From assembly GCF_001457025.1 (NCBI RefSeq), contig NZ_KQ758606.1:62001-126000 (forward strand): a stretch of DNA of 64,000 bases. The letters run 5' to 3'. Shown here piece after piece: positions 24,911 through 33,255 of this stretch; position 1 is the stretch's first letter; each line of letters begins with the position of its first letter. The DNA comes from Pseudarthrobacter enclensis. Its GTDB lineage: Bacteria; Actinomycetota; Actinomycetes; Actinomycetales; Micrococcaceae. The notes under the pieces are model-generated. The model saw only the letters and a program-made list of their open reading frames with translations. It had not been told where the DNA came from and did not search any database. A program made the position numbers and the translations under genes.

Positions 24911-26203
24911 CTACCGTGCGGCCAGCGCTTCCTGCAGTACCGGTGCCAGGCGGCGCACGCCTTCCCGGATGGCATCCGGCGGGACGGCGCTGAAGGCCAG
25001 GCGGAGTTTGTTGGACGGTTCGTCCGACGGCGTGAACGCAGCTCCCGGAATGAACACGACTCCCGCATCGATCGCCTTGTGCAGCAGGGGATAGGTGTCC
25101 ACCCCTTCGGGAAGGGTGACCCAGACGAAGAATCCGCCCTCGGGGCTGGTCCAGGTGGCGCCTTCGGGCATGTACTCCTCCAGGGCGGAGAGCATTGCCC
25201 TGCAACGCTCCGCATACAGGCTCCGGTAGGTGCGGATCTGTCCCTGCCAGTCGAAGTCCCGCAGGTACGCCGAGACCAGCATCTGGTTCAGGGCGGGCGG
25301 GCACAGGGTCACCGCTTCCGCCGCCAGGTAGTACCGGCGCTGCAGGTGCGCGGGGACCAGTGCCCAGCCGATGCGCAGCCCGGGGGCGAAGATCTTGGAG
25401 AACGACCCCATGTAAATGACGTCGTCAGGGTTGTCCGCCCGCAGGGGTGCCAGTGGTTCGCCGTTGAAGCGCAGCAGCCCGTAGGGGTTATCCTCGATGA
25501 TTAGAATATTCGCTGTGCGGCATATGTCGACGATCTGCTGCCTGCGTTCGGCGGAAAGGGTAATGCCCGAGGGGTTGTTGAAGCTGGGGATGGTGTAGAG
25601 GAACTTGATGCTCTTGCCGGCGAGCTGCAGCGCGGCGATCCGGGCTTCCAGGAGCTCGGGAACCAGGCCCGACTGGTCCATGGGCACGGTTTCCACCTGC
25701 ACCTGGTAAGCCTCGAAGGTGTTGAGGGCGCCTACGTAGGTGGGATCCTCCACGAGCACCACATCGCCGGGATTGCAGAACAGCTTGGTGGCGACGTCCT
25801 GGGCGGACTGGGAGCCTGCGGTGATCACCACATTCTCCGGCTGGGCATCCGTGATGCCTTCCGCCGCCATGACCGCACAGATCTGGGTGCGCAGTTCCTC
25901 GGTCCCCTGCCCGGCCCCGTACTGCAGGGCGGTCAGGCCGTCGTCGGCGATAATCCGTGCGGCGGTTTCGGCCAGACGGTCCAGGGGGAGTGACCGGAGG
26001 TACGGGCTGCCGCCTGCCAGCGACACCAGGCCGGGGCGGAGCGAGATGTCGAAGACGTCGCGCACCGCGGACTGCCGGATGTTGGCGGCACGTTCAGAGA
26101 ACAGCTCCTCGTGGCGGTGGGCGGAGGTGGCTGCCCGCTCGATGGCATCAATGGCTTCGGCTGGAAGAGACGCGGCTGCAGCGTCGAGTGTCTCGTGGCT
26201 CAC
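24911..26203 (-). CDS. PLP-dependent aminotransferase (2-aminoadipate transaminase-like)
   Basis: The 430-residue fold-type I enzyme has LVSLAGGSPYLRSLPLD, the typical substrate-side opening of the LysN/2-aminoadipate and MocR-associated group, SFNNPSGITLS with the PLP-binding Asn, and SFSKIFAPGLRIGW with the Schiff-base Lys. It lacks the N-terminal DNA-binding domain of MocR regulators, so it is an enzyme rather than a regulator. It transaminates an amino acid donor to 2-oxoglutarate; the donor is uncertain. It is likely co-transcribed with the UspA gene downstream. Confidence 0.85.
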   Translation of the reverse strand: MSHETLDAAAASLPAEAIDAIERAATSAHRHEELFSERAANIRQSAVRDVFDISLRPGLVSLAGGSPYLRSLPLDRLAETAARIIADDGLTALQYGAGQGTEELRTQICAVMAAEGITDAQPENVVITAGSQSAQDVATKLFCNPGDVVLVEDPTYVGALNTFEAYQVQVETVPMDQSGLVPELLEARIAALQLAGKSIKFLYTIPSFNNPSGITLSAERRQQIVDICRTANILIIEDNPYGLLRFNGEPLAPLRADNPDDVIYMGSFSKIFAPGLRIGWALVPAHLQRRYYLAAEAVTLCPPALNQMLVSAYLRDFDWQGQIRTYRSLYAERCRAMLSALEEYMPEGATWTSPEGGFFVWVTLPEGVDTYPLLHKAIDAGVVFIPGAAFTPSDEPSNKLRLAFSAVPPDAIREGVRRLAPVLQEALAAR

Positions 26204-26258
26204 ATGCTCAGGATACAGCGGTGAGTTGCCCCAAAAGCAACACCTGTTGTTTATCTAT

Positions 26259-27182
26259 TTACAGGCCGTCCGCGCCGTCGAGGCGGAGGACCTCTGCCAG
26301 CGGCCGTCCGTTGAGGTAGACCTGGGCCCGCACTGCGTCCACGGCGGCCAAGGCTGTCTGGGTTAGCTGCGCCTCCATGCGCGGGATGTCGCACACGCCG
26401 CCGAGGCTGAGTGCTCCGGCCAGGTAGACGGTCACCGTGGTCCCGTCGAAGGTGCCGGACAGGAACTTGAGCCGGGAGCCGGCGAGGGCGTTGTAAGTGT
26501 CCCGCCCCTGGGCCGGCCCGCCGCCGGGAAGGCTGGTGTCCGTTCCTGCAGTCAGCAGGACCTGCATGGCGGCGGGCAGCGGCTCCATGCCTGCCGGCGC
26601 ATCCTTGGCCAGGCCCACCAGGCTGTCATTGCAGCCGAAACGCACTCCGTTGCTCCCGCCGTCGTCCAGCAGCACGAAGTACGCCGTGGCCGTGCGGCGG
26701 CCGGGGGCGGGTAGTTCCGGCGCGGGGTGTTCCGGCGCGGATCCCGTTGCCGGCGCCTGGCCGGTACTGCCGGCGGCGGGACCCGCGGGCGGTGACCCCG
26801 CGGCCGCCTGCCCGGGGGTGGCCGGGTTTACGGATCCGGGCGGGAGTGCCTCCGGCACAGTAGGGGGTGCGCCGGTTGATCCTGCGGTCATTGATGCTGT
26901 GCCGGTTTGTCCTGTGCCGGTTTGTCCCGTGCCGGAGGGGCCGGACCCGGGGGGCGTATCCGGCGTGCCTGCGGGCGGCGGCGCCTGGGGGTGCGGCTCA
27001 GGCTCTCCGGCCCCGGCGGCTGCCGTGGGATTGCCTGCTGTCCCGCCGGGCGGTGCGGCCGGACCTGCGCCGGGGAGGCTGTCGCAGGCGGTGAGCCACA
27101 GCGGAAGTGCAAGAGCGGCGGCCGCCGCCCACATCCTGCGGCGTCCTGTGCCGCCCGTTCCACACGCCATGCTGCACCGCAT
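26259..27182 (-). CDS. GerMN-domain lipoprotein with proline/threonine-rich spacer
   Basis: The 307-residue protein has an N-terminal signal ending in the lipobox LTAC (Cys about 33). A long low-complexity spacer follows (about residues 36-150), rich in P, G, A and T, with the repeated GTGQT unit. The C-terminal 150 residues form a GerMN-like domain (TAYFVLLDDG, PAAMQVLLTAGTD, LTQTALAAVDAV). It would be anchored to the outside of the membrane with the GerMN unit held away from it. GerMN proteins in other actinobacteria accompany sensor kinases such as MtrB, but no such gene is adjacent here. Confidence 0.75.
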   Translation of the reverse strand: MRCSMACGTGGTGRRRMWAAAAALALPLWLTACDSLPGAGPAAPPGGTAGNPTAAAGAGEPEPHPQAPPPAGTPDTPPGSGPSGTGQTGTGQTGTASMTAGSTGAPPTVPEALPPGSVNPATPGQAAAGSPPAGPAAGSTGQAPATGSAPEHPAPELPAPGRRTATAYFVLLDDGGSNGVRFGCNDSLVGLAKDAPAGMEPLPAAMQVLLTAGTDTSLPGGGPAQGRDTYNALAGSRLKFLSGTFDGTTVTVYLAGALSLGGVCDIPRMEAQLTQTALAAVDAVRAQVYLNGRPLAEVLRLDGADGL

Positions 27183-27296
27183 CCCATTCCCGGCACGTTG
27201 AGTGGATTAACGCTACGGCGCCGCGCGCTTCCGGAAGGTGTCCGGGCGGTACCGGTTGGGACAAGACTTGGTTACGGAAGGCCCCGCATACGGTTT

Positions 27297-27326
27297 CGCC
27301 CGGTACGCGAACCTGCGTACCGGGCG
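27297..27326 (-). terminator. Hairpin after the FMN reductase gene
   Basis: A perfect 12-bp stem (CGCCCGGTACGC, 27297-27308, with GCGTACCGGGCG, 27315-27326) and 6-nt loop lies 33 nt downstream of the FMN reductase stop on the minus strand. No T-run follows, so it is a candidate terminator or 3' stabiliser only. Confidence 0.45.
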
Positions 27327-27358
27327 GCCGGCTGTGCCGGGTTTAACCTTCGGTGGCC

Positions 27359-27916
27359 TTAGGCGGCCGGTGCGGTGGCCGTCAGGGCGTCAAAGACTCC
27401 CTTGATCTGCTCCACCACTTCGGCGTCGTCCTTCGGGTGGATCTCGGCGAAGCGGACCATGGATCCGGGGACGGCAAGCTTGACGTCCTCGAGCACCCGG
27501 GCGCCGGCAATGCCCGCAGCCTTGCGGGCCTCGTCCTGGGCCCACACGCCGCCGTACTGGCCGAAAGCGGTGCCGACGACGGCGGTCGGCTTGCCTGCGA
27601 GGGCGCCTGCGCCGAACGGGCGGGACAGCCAGTCGATGGCGTTCTTCAGCGGCGCGGGGACGGTGCCGTTGTATTCCGGGGTGACCAGCAGGACGGTGTC
27701 GGCCTTGGAAGCTGCTTCCCGCAGGGCGGCTGCCTCGGCGGGGACCTGGCCTTCCACGTCGATGTCCTCGTTGTAGAACGGGATGTTGCCCAGGCCCTCG
27801 TGGATGACGACATCCACCTGCTCGGGAGCGTTGAGCTGGATGGCCTCCGCCAGCTGCTGGTTGGTGGACCCTGCGCGCAGGCTGCCGACAAGGGTAAGGA
27901 TGGTGCTCTTCGTCAT
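27359..27916 (-). CDS. NADPH-dependent FMN reductase
   Basis: The 185-residue flavodoxin-fold protein has the FMN phosphate loop GSLRAGSTNQQLA (about residues 12-24) and PEYNGTVPAPLKNAIDWLSR (about 100-119), the isoalloxazine-binding segment conserved in the azoreductase/quinone-reductase family. It reduces FMN or quinones with NAD(P)H in the cytoplasm. It is divergent from a TetR regulator, with a 22-bp inverted repeat between them, which suggests induction by a redox-active compound. Confidence 0.9.
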   Translation of the reverse strand: MTKSTILTLVGSLRAGSTNQQLAEAIQLNAPEQVDVVIHEGLGNIPFYNEDIDVEGQVPAEAAALREAASKADTVLLVTPEYNGTVPAPLKNAIDWLSRPFGAGALAGKPTAVVGTAFGQYGGVWAQDEARKAAGIAGARVLEDVKLAVPGSMVRFAEIHPKDDAEVVEQIKGVFDALTATAPAA

Positions 27917-27983
27917 GGAAAACTCCTGGGTGGGGGCCGGTGGCCGGTGTCAAAAGCCAAGGCAATGCTGCCTTCACCCAGAC

Positions 27984-28005
27984 TAAACGGACTGCGGTCC
28001 GGTTA
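27984..28005. promoter_or_regulatory. Likely TetR operator between FMN reductase and TetR genes
   Basis: A dyad of 22 bp reads TAA-x-CGGAC-N4-GTCCG-x-TTA (27984-28005), with only one mismatched pair. It lies between the divergent genes and about 14 bp upstream of a TAGACT -10 (28019-28024) that ends 7 nt before the TetR GTG start. The geometry fits autoregulation by the adjacent TetR protein. Confidence 0.6.
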
Positions 28006-28031
28006 TATTCCATCGGGCTAGACTGGGGCTT

Positions 28032-28640
28032 GTGACGTCCATCCCATTCCGCTCCGGCCCGGACCAGGCAGCGGCAGCCGAGCGCAGTGATGCCGCACGG
28101 AACCGGAAGCGGCTTCTGTGGGCCGCCAAGGAGCTCATTTCCGAATGCGGCGCCGGTGGCCTCACCATGGACCGCCTGGCCGAGCGTGCGGGCGTCGGCA
28201 AGGGGACGGTATTCCGCCGGTTCGGCAGCCGGGCAGGCCTGATGCTGGCGCTGCTCCATGACTCGGAGGTGGACTTCCAGTCACGCTTCATGTTCGGCCC
28301 GCCGCCGCTGGGCCCTGGTGCGCCGGCTCTGGAACGGCTGGTGGCCTTCGGCGCCGGGCGCATCGCCTATGTGGTCGAATTCGGTGACCTGGTCCTCGCC
28401 GCCGAGGACGCGTCGCGCGGCCGGTTCGATGTTCCCGCTGCCGCCCTGTGGCACCGGCATATTGAGGTACTGCTGGATGATGCAGGGTTCGACGCCGATT
28501 CCTGGCTGATGGCCGGATCCCTGGGCGCCGCGCTGGATCCCGAACGCCTCCTGGACCTGGTGCGGCGGCATGGGGTGGCCCCGGAACGCTTGGTTGCGTC
28601 CTGGCGCGATCTTGTGACACGCGTCGTAAGGCCTGCATAG
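28032..28640 (+). CDS. TetR family transcriptional regulator
   Basis: The 202-residue protein has a TetR HTH at about residues 18-65: LTMDRLAERAGVGKGTVFRRFGSR is the full signature. The C-terminal ligand domain is helical. The GTG start is preceded by TAGACT 7 nt away and no Shine-Dalgarno, so it is probably leaderless. It is the obvious regulator of the divergent FMN reductase. Confidence 0.85.
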   Translation: MTSIPFRSGPDQAAAAERSDAARNRKRLLWAAKELISECGAGGLTMDRLAERAGVGKGTVFRRFGSRAGLMLALLHDSEVDFQSRFMFGPPPLGPGAPALERLVAFGAGRIAYVVEFGDLVLAAEDASRGRFDVPAAALWHRHIEVLLDDAGFDADSWLMAGSLGAALDPERLLDLVRRHGVAPERLVASWRDLVTRVVRPA

Positions 28641-28804
28641 ATTAGTCCGCCGCGCTTGCAGCGTCCAGTCAAATCAACTTCACAGAATTATTCATAACAA
28701 TCTGATACGGCACTGCTCTTTTCCCGCCATTACCGGGCATCTTGCCTTTCGGGCTGTGATAGTTTCCTCTGGAATGTGACCCGCAACATAGTCCGCAAGG
28801 GCAG
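28641..28804. other. Intergenic DNA between TetR and peptide transporter operon
   Basis: This 164-bp first part of the 353-bp gap is AT-richer than its surroundings (for example 28672-28712). I see no coding frame and no certain terminator for the TetR gene; a promoter for the transporter operon should lie here, but I cannot place it confidently. The leader RNA candidate follows directly. Confidence 0.4.
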
Positions 28805-28891
28805 TTCCGAGAGGGAAGCGGGAGCCAGCTATCCGCTGGCAACGAACCCCGGTGACGCGGCACAACTCCCGCCCAACCGGGGAAGACGGAA
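28805..28891 (+). ncRNA. Possible structured leader RNA (pseudoknot) of the peptide transporter operon
   Basis: Complementary blocks suggest a compact fold: closing stem TTCCG (28805-28809) with CGGAA (28887-28891); GCGGGAG (28818-28824) with CTCCCGC (28866-28872); inner hairpin CCAGC-TATCC-GCTGG (28825-28839); and CCCCGGT (28847-28853) with ACCGGGG (28876-28882). The second and last helices cross, which would make a pseudoknot. The 3' side (GGGGAAGACGGAA) and GCTGGCAAC recall S-adenosylmethionine riboswitches, but I could not match any known class. It ends about 100 nt before the first permease start. Confidence 0.4.
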
Positions 28892-28993
28892 GGATCCAAC
28901 GCGTGATTGTTGTTTTGCCCCGCATTCCGGCACACCGGCGCCCATGGCTGTGTCCTGCACAGCAGCACGCGGCGGCGAAGCAGAAGTAGTCCC

Positions 28994-29977
28994 GTGCTCA
29001 AGTACCTCGCCAAGCGCGGCATCACGTACGTCTTCATGATCTTCCTGACCACTTCCGCCGGGTACTTCCTTGCCGTCAGCTCGCTGAAACCCGCGCTGCT
29101 CGAGCAGGAACGGATCCCGCGGCCCACCCCGGAGCAGGTGGCCAACTCGATGCGCCTCAAGGGCCTCGACCCGGACCTGAGCCCCTGGGAGCGCTACGTC
29201 CAATGGCTCACCGGCGTCGTGACCCGCTGGGACTGGGGCCGGAGCCCCAACGGGGCCTACATCAACGCAGAATTCGGGGACCGCGTGTGGATCTCCACCC
29301 GGTTGTTCCTGGCCTCCATCATCCTGACCCTCATCATCGGCGTTGCGCTCGGCGTGTATTCGGCGGCCCGGCAGTACAAGTTCCAGGACCGGGTCATCAC
29401 CTCCTACAGCTACCTGGCCTACATCGTCCCGGCTCCCATCGCCTACTTCCTGGTGCAGCTCGGCGCCATCAACATCAACGAAACGGTGGGGCAGCGGATC
29501 TTCTTCGTCACCGGCATATCCACTCCCGGGATGGAGCCGGGATGGGCGCAGGTGGTTGACATGGCCGCTCACTACGCGGTACCCACCGTGGCCATCACGC
29601 TGGTGGGCTGGGGCGCGTACCAGATCGCCCAGCGCCAGTACCTGCTGGACAACGTCAACGCAGACTTCGTCCGGACGGCCCGGGCCAAGGGACTGAGCAG
29701 GAACCAGGCAATCGCCCGGCACGCCCTGCGGGTCTCCTTCATCCCGGTGGCCCAAAGCATCGCGTTCACCATCCCGGCCATTTTCGCCGGGGGCTTCTTC
29801 GCCGAAAAGATCTTCGCCTGGCCGGGCGTAGGCTCCTGGAGCATCGACGCCATTTCCCTCCAGGACGTCAACGCGGCCACCGCCACCTTGGCCTACGGCT
29901 CAGTCATCTTTGCCCTGGGCGCCATCCTGGCCGACTTCGCCACCACCCTGGTGGACCCGAGAGTGCGGGTGCAGTAA
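28994..29977 (+). CDS. Peptide-type ABC transporter permease (DppB/OppB-like)
   Basis: The 327-residue permease starts at GTG 28994 (VLKYLAKRGITY); a longer frame upstream would run into the leader RNA. It has an N-terminal membrane helix, an extracytoplasmic region and the permease core with the EAA loop VRTARAKGLSRNQAIARHALR, followed by FAGGFFAEKIFAWPGVG typical of OppB/DppB. It is the first gene of the operon permease-permease-ATPase(fused)-binding protein and forms the channel with the next gene. The substrate is probably a peptide or similar oligomer. Confidence 0.88.
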   Translation: MLKYLAKRGITYVFMIFLTTSAGYFLAVSSLKPALLEQERIPRPTPEQVANSMRLKGLDPDLSPWERYVQWLTGVVTRWDWGRSPNGAYINAEFGDRVWISTRLFLASIILTLIIGVALGVYSAARQYKFQDRVITSYSYLAYIVPAPIAYFLVQLGAININETVGQRIFFVTGISTPGMEPGWAQVVDMAAHYAVPTVAITLVGWGAYQIAQRQYLLDNVNADFVRTARAKGLSRNQAIARHALRVSFIPVAQSIAFTIPAIFAGGFFAEKIFAWPGVGSWSIDAISLQDVNAATATLAYGSVIFALGAILADFATTLVDPRVRVQ

Positions 29978-29979
29978 CC

Positions 29980-30960
29980 ATGACCAACCTCAACGCAGTC
30001 GATCCCGCCGCCGCGGCACAGGACGCGCACCTGGACAGCGCCGACGTCGTCATTGGCAAGTCCACCATCATCTTCCGCCGCTTCATGCGGAACAAGACCG
30101 CCGTGGCCGGCCTGGTGATCTTCCTGGCACTGACCGTGTTCTCCTTCGTGGGCGGTTTCTTCACCACGTGGGACAAGGAAACGATCGACCCCTTCAACAT
30201 CGGCATGCCGCCCTCGGCCGAGCACTTCCTGGGAACCTCCCAGGCGGGCATCGACCTCTACGCCATGACGGTCGAAGGCACCCGCATCTCCATCCTGATC
30301 GGCCTGGTGGTGGGGCTCGTCTCAGTCCTGATCGCCGCCGTCTACGGCTGCACCATGGCGTACTTCGGCGGCAAGGTGGACAAGGTGATGCTCTTCGTCC
30401 TCGAAGCGCTCATCATGATGCCCGCCCTCCTGGTGGTGGCCGTGGCCACCAGCGGGGGGGGTGCCGGCCTCAAGCGGGACCTGCCCTCCTGGCTGCTGCT
30501 CATCATTGTGCTGCTGGTGTTCAGCTGGATGGGAACGGCCAGGCTCATCCGCTCCCTGTCCATGTCTTTGATGCAGCGGGACTTCGTGAAGGCGGCGCAG
30601 TACATGGGCGTACCGCCGCGGCGGATCGTCTGGCGCCACCTGGTGCCCAATATCGGCTCCCTGCTGGTCCTGGACATCACCCGCGGCGTCACCGGCGCCA
30701 TCCTCGCCGAGGTGGCCTTTTCCTTCATCGGCATCGGCATCAAGGTTCCGGACGTCAGCCTGGGCGTCCTGATCGGCGGGGCCACCTCCCAGGTGCAGAC
30801 CTTCCCGTGGATGTTCTGGGTGCCGCTGACCGTCATGTTCCTGCTTACCGGTTCCCTGGCCATGATGAACGATGGCCTGCGCGACGCGTTCGACCCCAGT
30901 TCAAGTTCCACAGGCAAAGCAAGGAAGGCCAGGAAGATCCGGGTGGAGAAGAGCAAATGA
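29980..30960 (+). CDS. Peptide-type ABC transporter permease (DppC/OppC-like)
   Basis: The 326-residue permease has the OppC-type N-terminal helix (FMRNKTAVAGLVIFLALTV), the HFLGTSQAGIDLYAMTVEGTRIS stretch, and EAA loop QRDFVKAAQYMGVPPRRIVWRHLVPN. Only 2 nt separate it from the OppB-type gene, and its TGA overlaps the ATG of the ATPase gene (ATGA). Short N- and C-terminal tails are basic and polar. Confidence 0.9.
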   Translation: MTNLNAVDPAAAAQDAHLDSADVVIGKSTIIFRRFMRNKTAVAGLVIFLALTVFSFVGGFFTTWDKETIDPFNIGMPPSAEHFLGTSQAGIDLYAMTVEGTRISILIGLVVGLVSVLIAAVYGCTMAYFGGKVDKVMLFVLEALIMMPALLVVAVATSGGGAGLKRDLPSWLLLIIVLLVFSWMGTARLIRSLSMSLMQRDFVKAAQYMGVPPRRIVWRHLVPNIGSLLVLDITRGVTGAILAEVAFSFIGIGIKVPDVSLGVLIGGATSQVQTFPWMFWVPLTVMFLLTGSLAMMNDGLRDAFDPSSSSTGKARKARKIRVEKSK

Positions 30961-33206
30961 GCAGCGAAACCACCACCGGCTCCGGCCCCACCGCGTCCGT
31001 CAACTCCACGGAGGACGCCGTCGAACGGCTGCACATCGCCGGCCTGCACGCACCCACCGACGCCGTGCTGTCCGTGCGGGACCTCAACGTCCGGTTCACC
31101 TCGGAAAACGGCGTAGTGCACGCGGTGCGCGGCGTGGACTTCGACCTCATGCCGGGCCGGACCCTGGGCATCGTGGGCGAGTCCGGCTCCGGGAAGTCCG
31201 TGACGTCGCTGGCCATCATGGGCCTGCTCCCCGAAACCGCCGAGGTCACCGGTTCGGTCAGGCTCCGCGGCCAGGAACTGCTGGGGCTCAGCGACAAGGC
31301 CATGTGCGGCTACCGCGGCAACGACATCGCCATGGTCTTCCAGGACCCGCTGTCCTCGCTCACGCCGGTGTACACCGTGGGCACCCAGATCATCGAAGCG
31401 CTGACCATCCACAACCCCACGATGAGCAAGCAGGCCAAGGAAGCCCGCGCCGTCGAACTCCTGGCCATGGTGGGAATCCCCAGCCCGAAGGCGCGGCTCA
31501 AGGCATTCCCGCACGAGTTCTCCGGCGGCATGCGCCAGCGCGTCATGATCGCCATCGCCATCGCCAACAACCCCCGCGTACTCATCGCGGACGAGCCCAC
31601 GACGGCGCTCGACGTCACCATCCAGGCCCAGGTCCTTGAGGTGCTCCACACCGCCCAGGAGGAAACCGGCGCCGCCGTCGTCATGATCACCCACGACCTC
31701 GGTGTGGTGGCGGGCATGGCCGACGACATCATGGTGATGTACGCGGGCAAACCGGTGGAAACCGGTGCCGTGGACGACATCTACTACAACCCGCGCATGC
31801 CCTACACCCTGGGCCTGCTGGGAGCCGTGCCGCGGGTGGACGTGGCGGAAAAGACGTCCTTGGTTCCCATCGACGGCCTGCCGCCAAACCTGTTGCACGC
31901 GCCCACCGGCTGCTCGTTCGCCCCACGGTGCCCGCTGGCGTCCGACGCCTGCCGTGACGGTGAGCCTCCCCTGGCCCCCGTTCCCGGCAGCGCGCTGCAC
32001 CACGCAGCGTGCATCAAGTCCGAGGCCCTGGGTGGGGACGTGGACGTCCACGACATCTTTGCCGCTCCGCCGGTGCCGGAATCCCGCTTCGACGCGATCC
32101 CGCGGACAGACCGCTCCACCGTGCTCCAGCTCAGGGACATCCGCAAGCATTTCCCGCTGACCAAGGGTGCGCTCATCAAGAAGCGCATCGGCACCGTCAA
32201 GGCTGTGGACGGGCTGAGCTTTGATATCCGCGAAGGCGAATGCTTTTCCATTGTGGGTGAATCCGGCTCCGGCAAGACCACCACGCTGCTGGAGATCATG
32301 GAGTTCCACAAGGACCAGGACGGCGAGGTGGTGATCGGCGGGCTGAGCAACAAGCAGGCCGCGGATGCCAGAACCAAGAGCGCCATGCGCCGGGAACTGC
32401 AGATGGTGTTCCAGGACCCCACCGGCGCCCTGGACCCCCGGTTCACGGTGTACGAGGTGCTGGCCGAGCCGCTGCAGAACGCGGGCATGGACCGGCCGGC
32501 CATCCGGACGCGGATCATGGAACTGATGAAGCTGGTCGGCCTGCAGCCGGATCACGTGAACCGGTTCCCCAACCAGTTCTCCGGCGGCCAGCGGCAGCGC
32601 ATCGGCATCGCCCGCGCCCTCGCCGTGAACCCGAAGCTGGTGGTCCTGGACGAGCCGGTATCCGCCCTCGACGTGTCGGTGCAGGCCGGCGTCATCAACC
32701 TCCTGGACAAGCTCCGCGCAGAACTGGGCCTGAGCTACCTCCTGGTGGCCCACGACCTCTCCGTTGTCCGCCACATCTCCAACCGCGTCGCGGTGATGTA
32801 CCTGGGCAAGATCGTGGAAATCGGCGAGGTGGACCGGGTCTTCGATAACCCCCGTCATCCCTACACCCGCGCCCTCCTCTCCGCCATCCCGGTACCGGAC
32901 CCCCAGGTGGAGCGCACCCGCGAACGCATCATCCTCAAGGGAGACCTGCCGTCCCCGCTTGATGCGCCGAAAGGCTGCAATTTTGCCACCCGCTGCCCGG
33001 TCTTCGCGGCCCTGCCTGCCGCCAAGCAGGAAAAGTGCCTGACCCTGGAACCTCCGCTGGAGGCCGTTGCCCCGTCCCAGGCGGCCCGGTCACTGCAACC
33101 GGAAGCGCCGGCGCTGGACCAGCAGTTTGCGTGTTTCTTCCCCGACGGGGAACTGGACGACGACATGCTCGTCACGCACGACCAGGCGGAACACCATGCC
33201 CCTTAG
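30957..33206 (+). CDS. Fused double ATPase of a peptide-type ABC transporter (OppD-OppF)
   Basis: The 749-residue protein joins two full ATPase domains. The first (about residues 35-345) has Walker A GESGSGKS, signature FSGGMRQR and Walker B VLIADEPTTALD. The second (about 385-720) has GESGSGKTT, FSGGQRQR and LVVLDEPVSALD. Each is followed by the OppD/F-type C-terminal Cys cluster (CSFAPRCPLASDAC and CNFATRCPVF). In most bacteria these are two proteins, so the fusion fixes 1:1 stoichiometry. It overlaps the OppC-type gene by 4 nt. A long antisense frame here is a shadow. Confidence 0.92.
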   Translation: MSSETTTGSGPTASVNSTEDAVERLHIAGLHAPTDAVLSVRDLNVRFTSENGVVHAVRGVDFDLMPGRTLGIVGESGSGKSVTSLAIMGLLPETAEVTGSVRLRGQELLGLSDKAMCGYRGNDIAMVFQDPLSSLTPVYTVGTQIIEALTIHNPTMSKQAKEARAVELLAMVGIPSPKARLKAFPHEFSGGMRQRVMIAIAIANNPRVLIADEPTTALDVTIQAQVLEVLHTAQEETGAAVVMITHDLGVVAGMADDIMVMYAGKPVETGAVDDIYYNPRMPYTLGLLGAVPRVDVAEKTSLVPIDGLPPNLLHAPTGCSFAPRCPLASDACRDGEPPLAPVPGSALHHAACIKSEALGGDVDVHDIFAAPPVPESRFDAIPRTDRSTVLQLRDIRKHFPLTKGALIKKRIGTVKAVDGLSFDIREGECFSIVGESGSGKTTTLLEIMEFHKDQDGEVVIGGLSNKQAADARTKSAMRRELQMVFQDPTGALDPRFTVYEVLAEPLQNAGMDRPAIRTRIMELMKLVGLQPDHVNRFPNQFSGGQRQRIGIARALAVNPKLVVLDEPVSALDVSVQAGVINLLDKLRAELGLSYLLVAHDLSVVRHISNRVAVMYLGKIVEIGEVDRVFDNPRHPYTRALLSAIPVPDPQVERTRERIILKGDLPSPLDAPKGCNFATRCPVFAALPAAKQEKCLTLEPPLEAVAPSQAARSLQPEAPALDQQFACFFPDGELDDDMLVTHDQAEHHAP

Positions 33207-33255
33207 ATTTAGCCGACCCACCAGCAGCACCACCCGCATCAATGAAGGGAAAACC

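Noticed and set aside
28805-28891. Assigning the leader RNA to SAM-I, SAM-IV, ydaO or ZTP riboswitch classes
   Set aside because: Only scattered short strings resemble these classes; the conserved cores (for example the SAM-I GGCCC/GAAACC region or ydaO GGGGGAACC) are absent, so I list it only as an unassigned structured RNA candidate.
30342-32858. Open frame of about 840 codons on the minus strand
   Set aside because: Antisense to the permease and fused ATPase genes; no domain, start site or codon pattern of its own.
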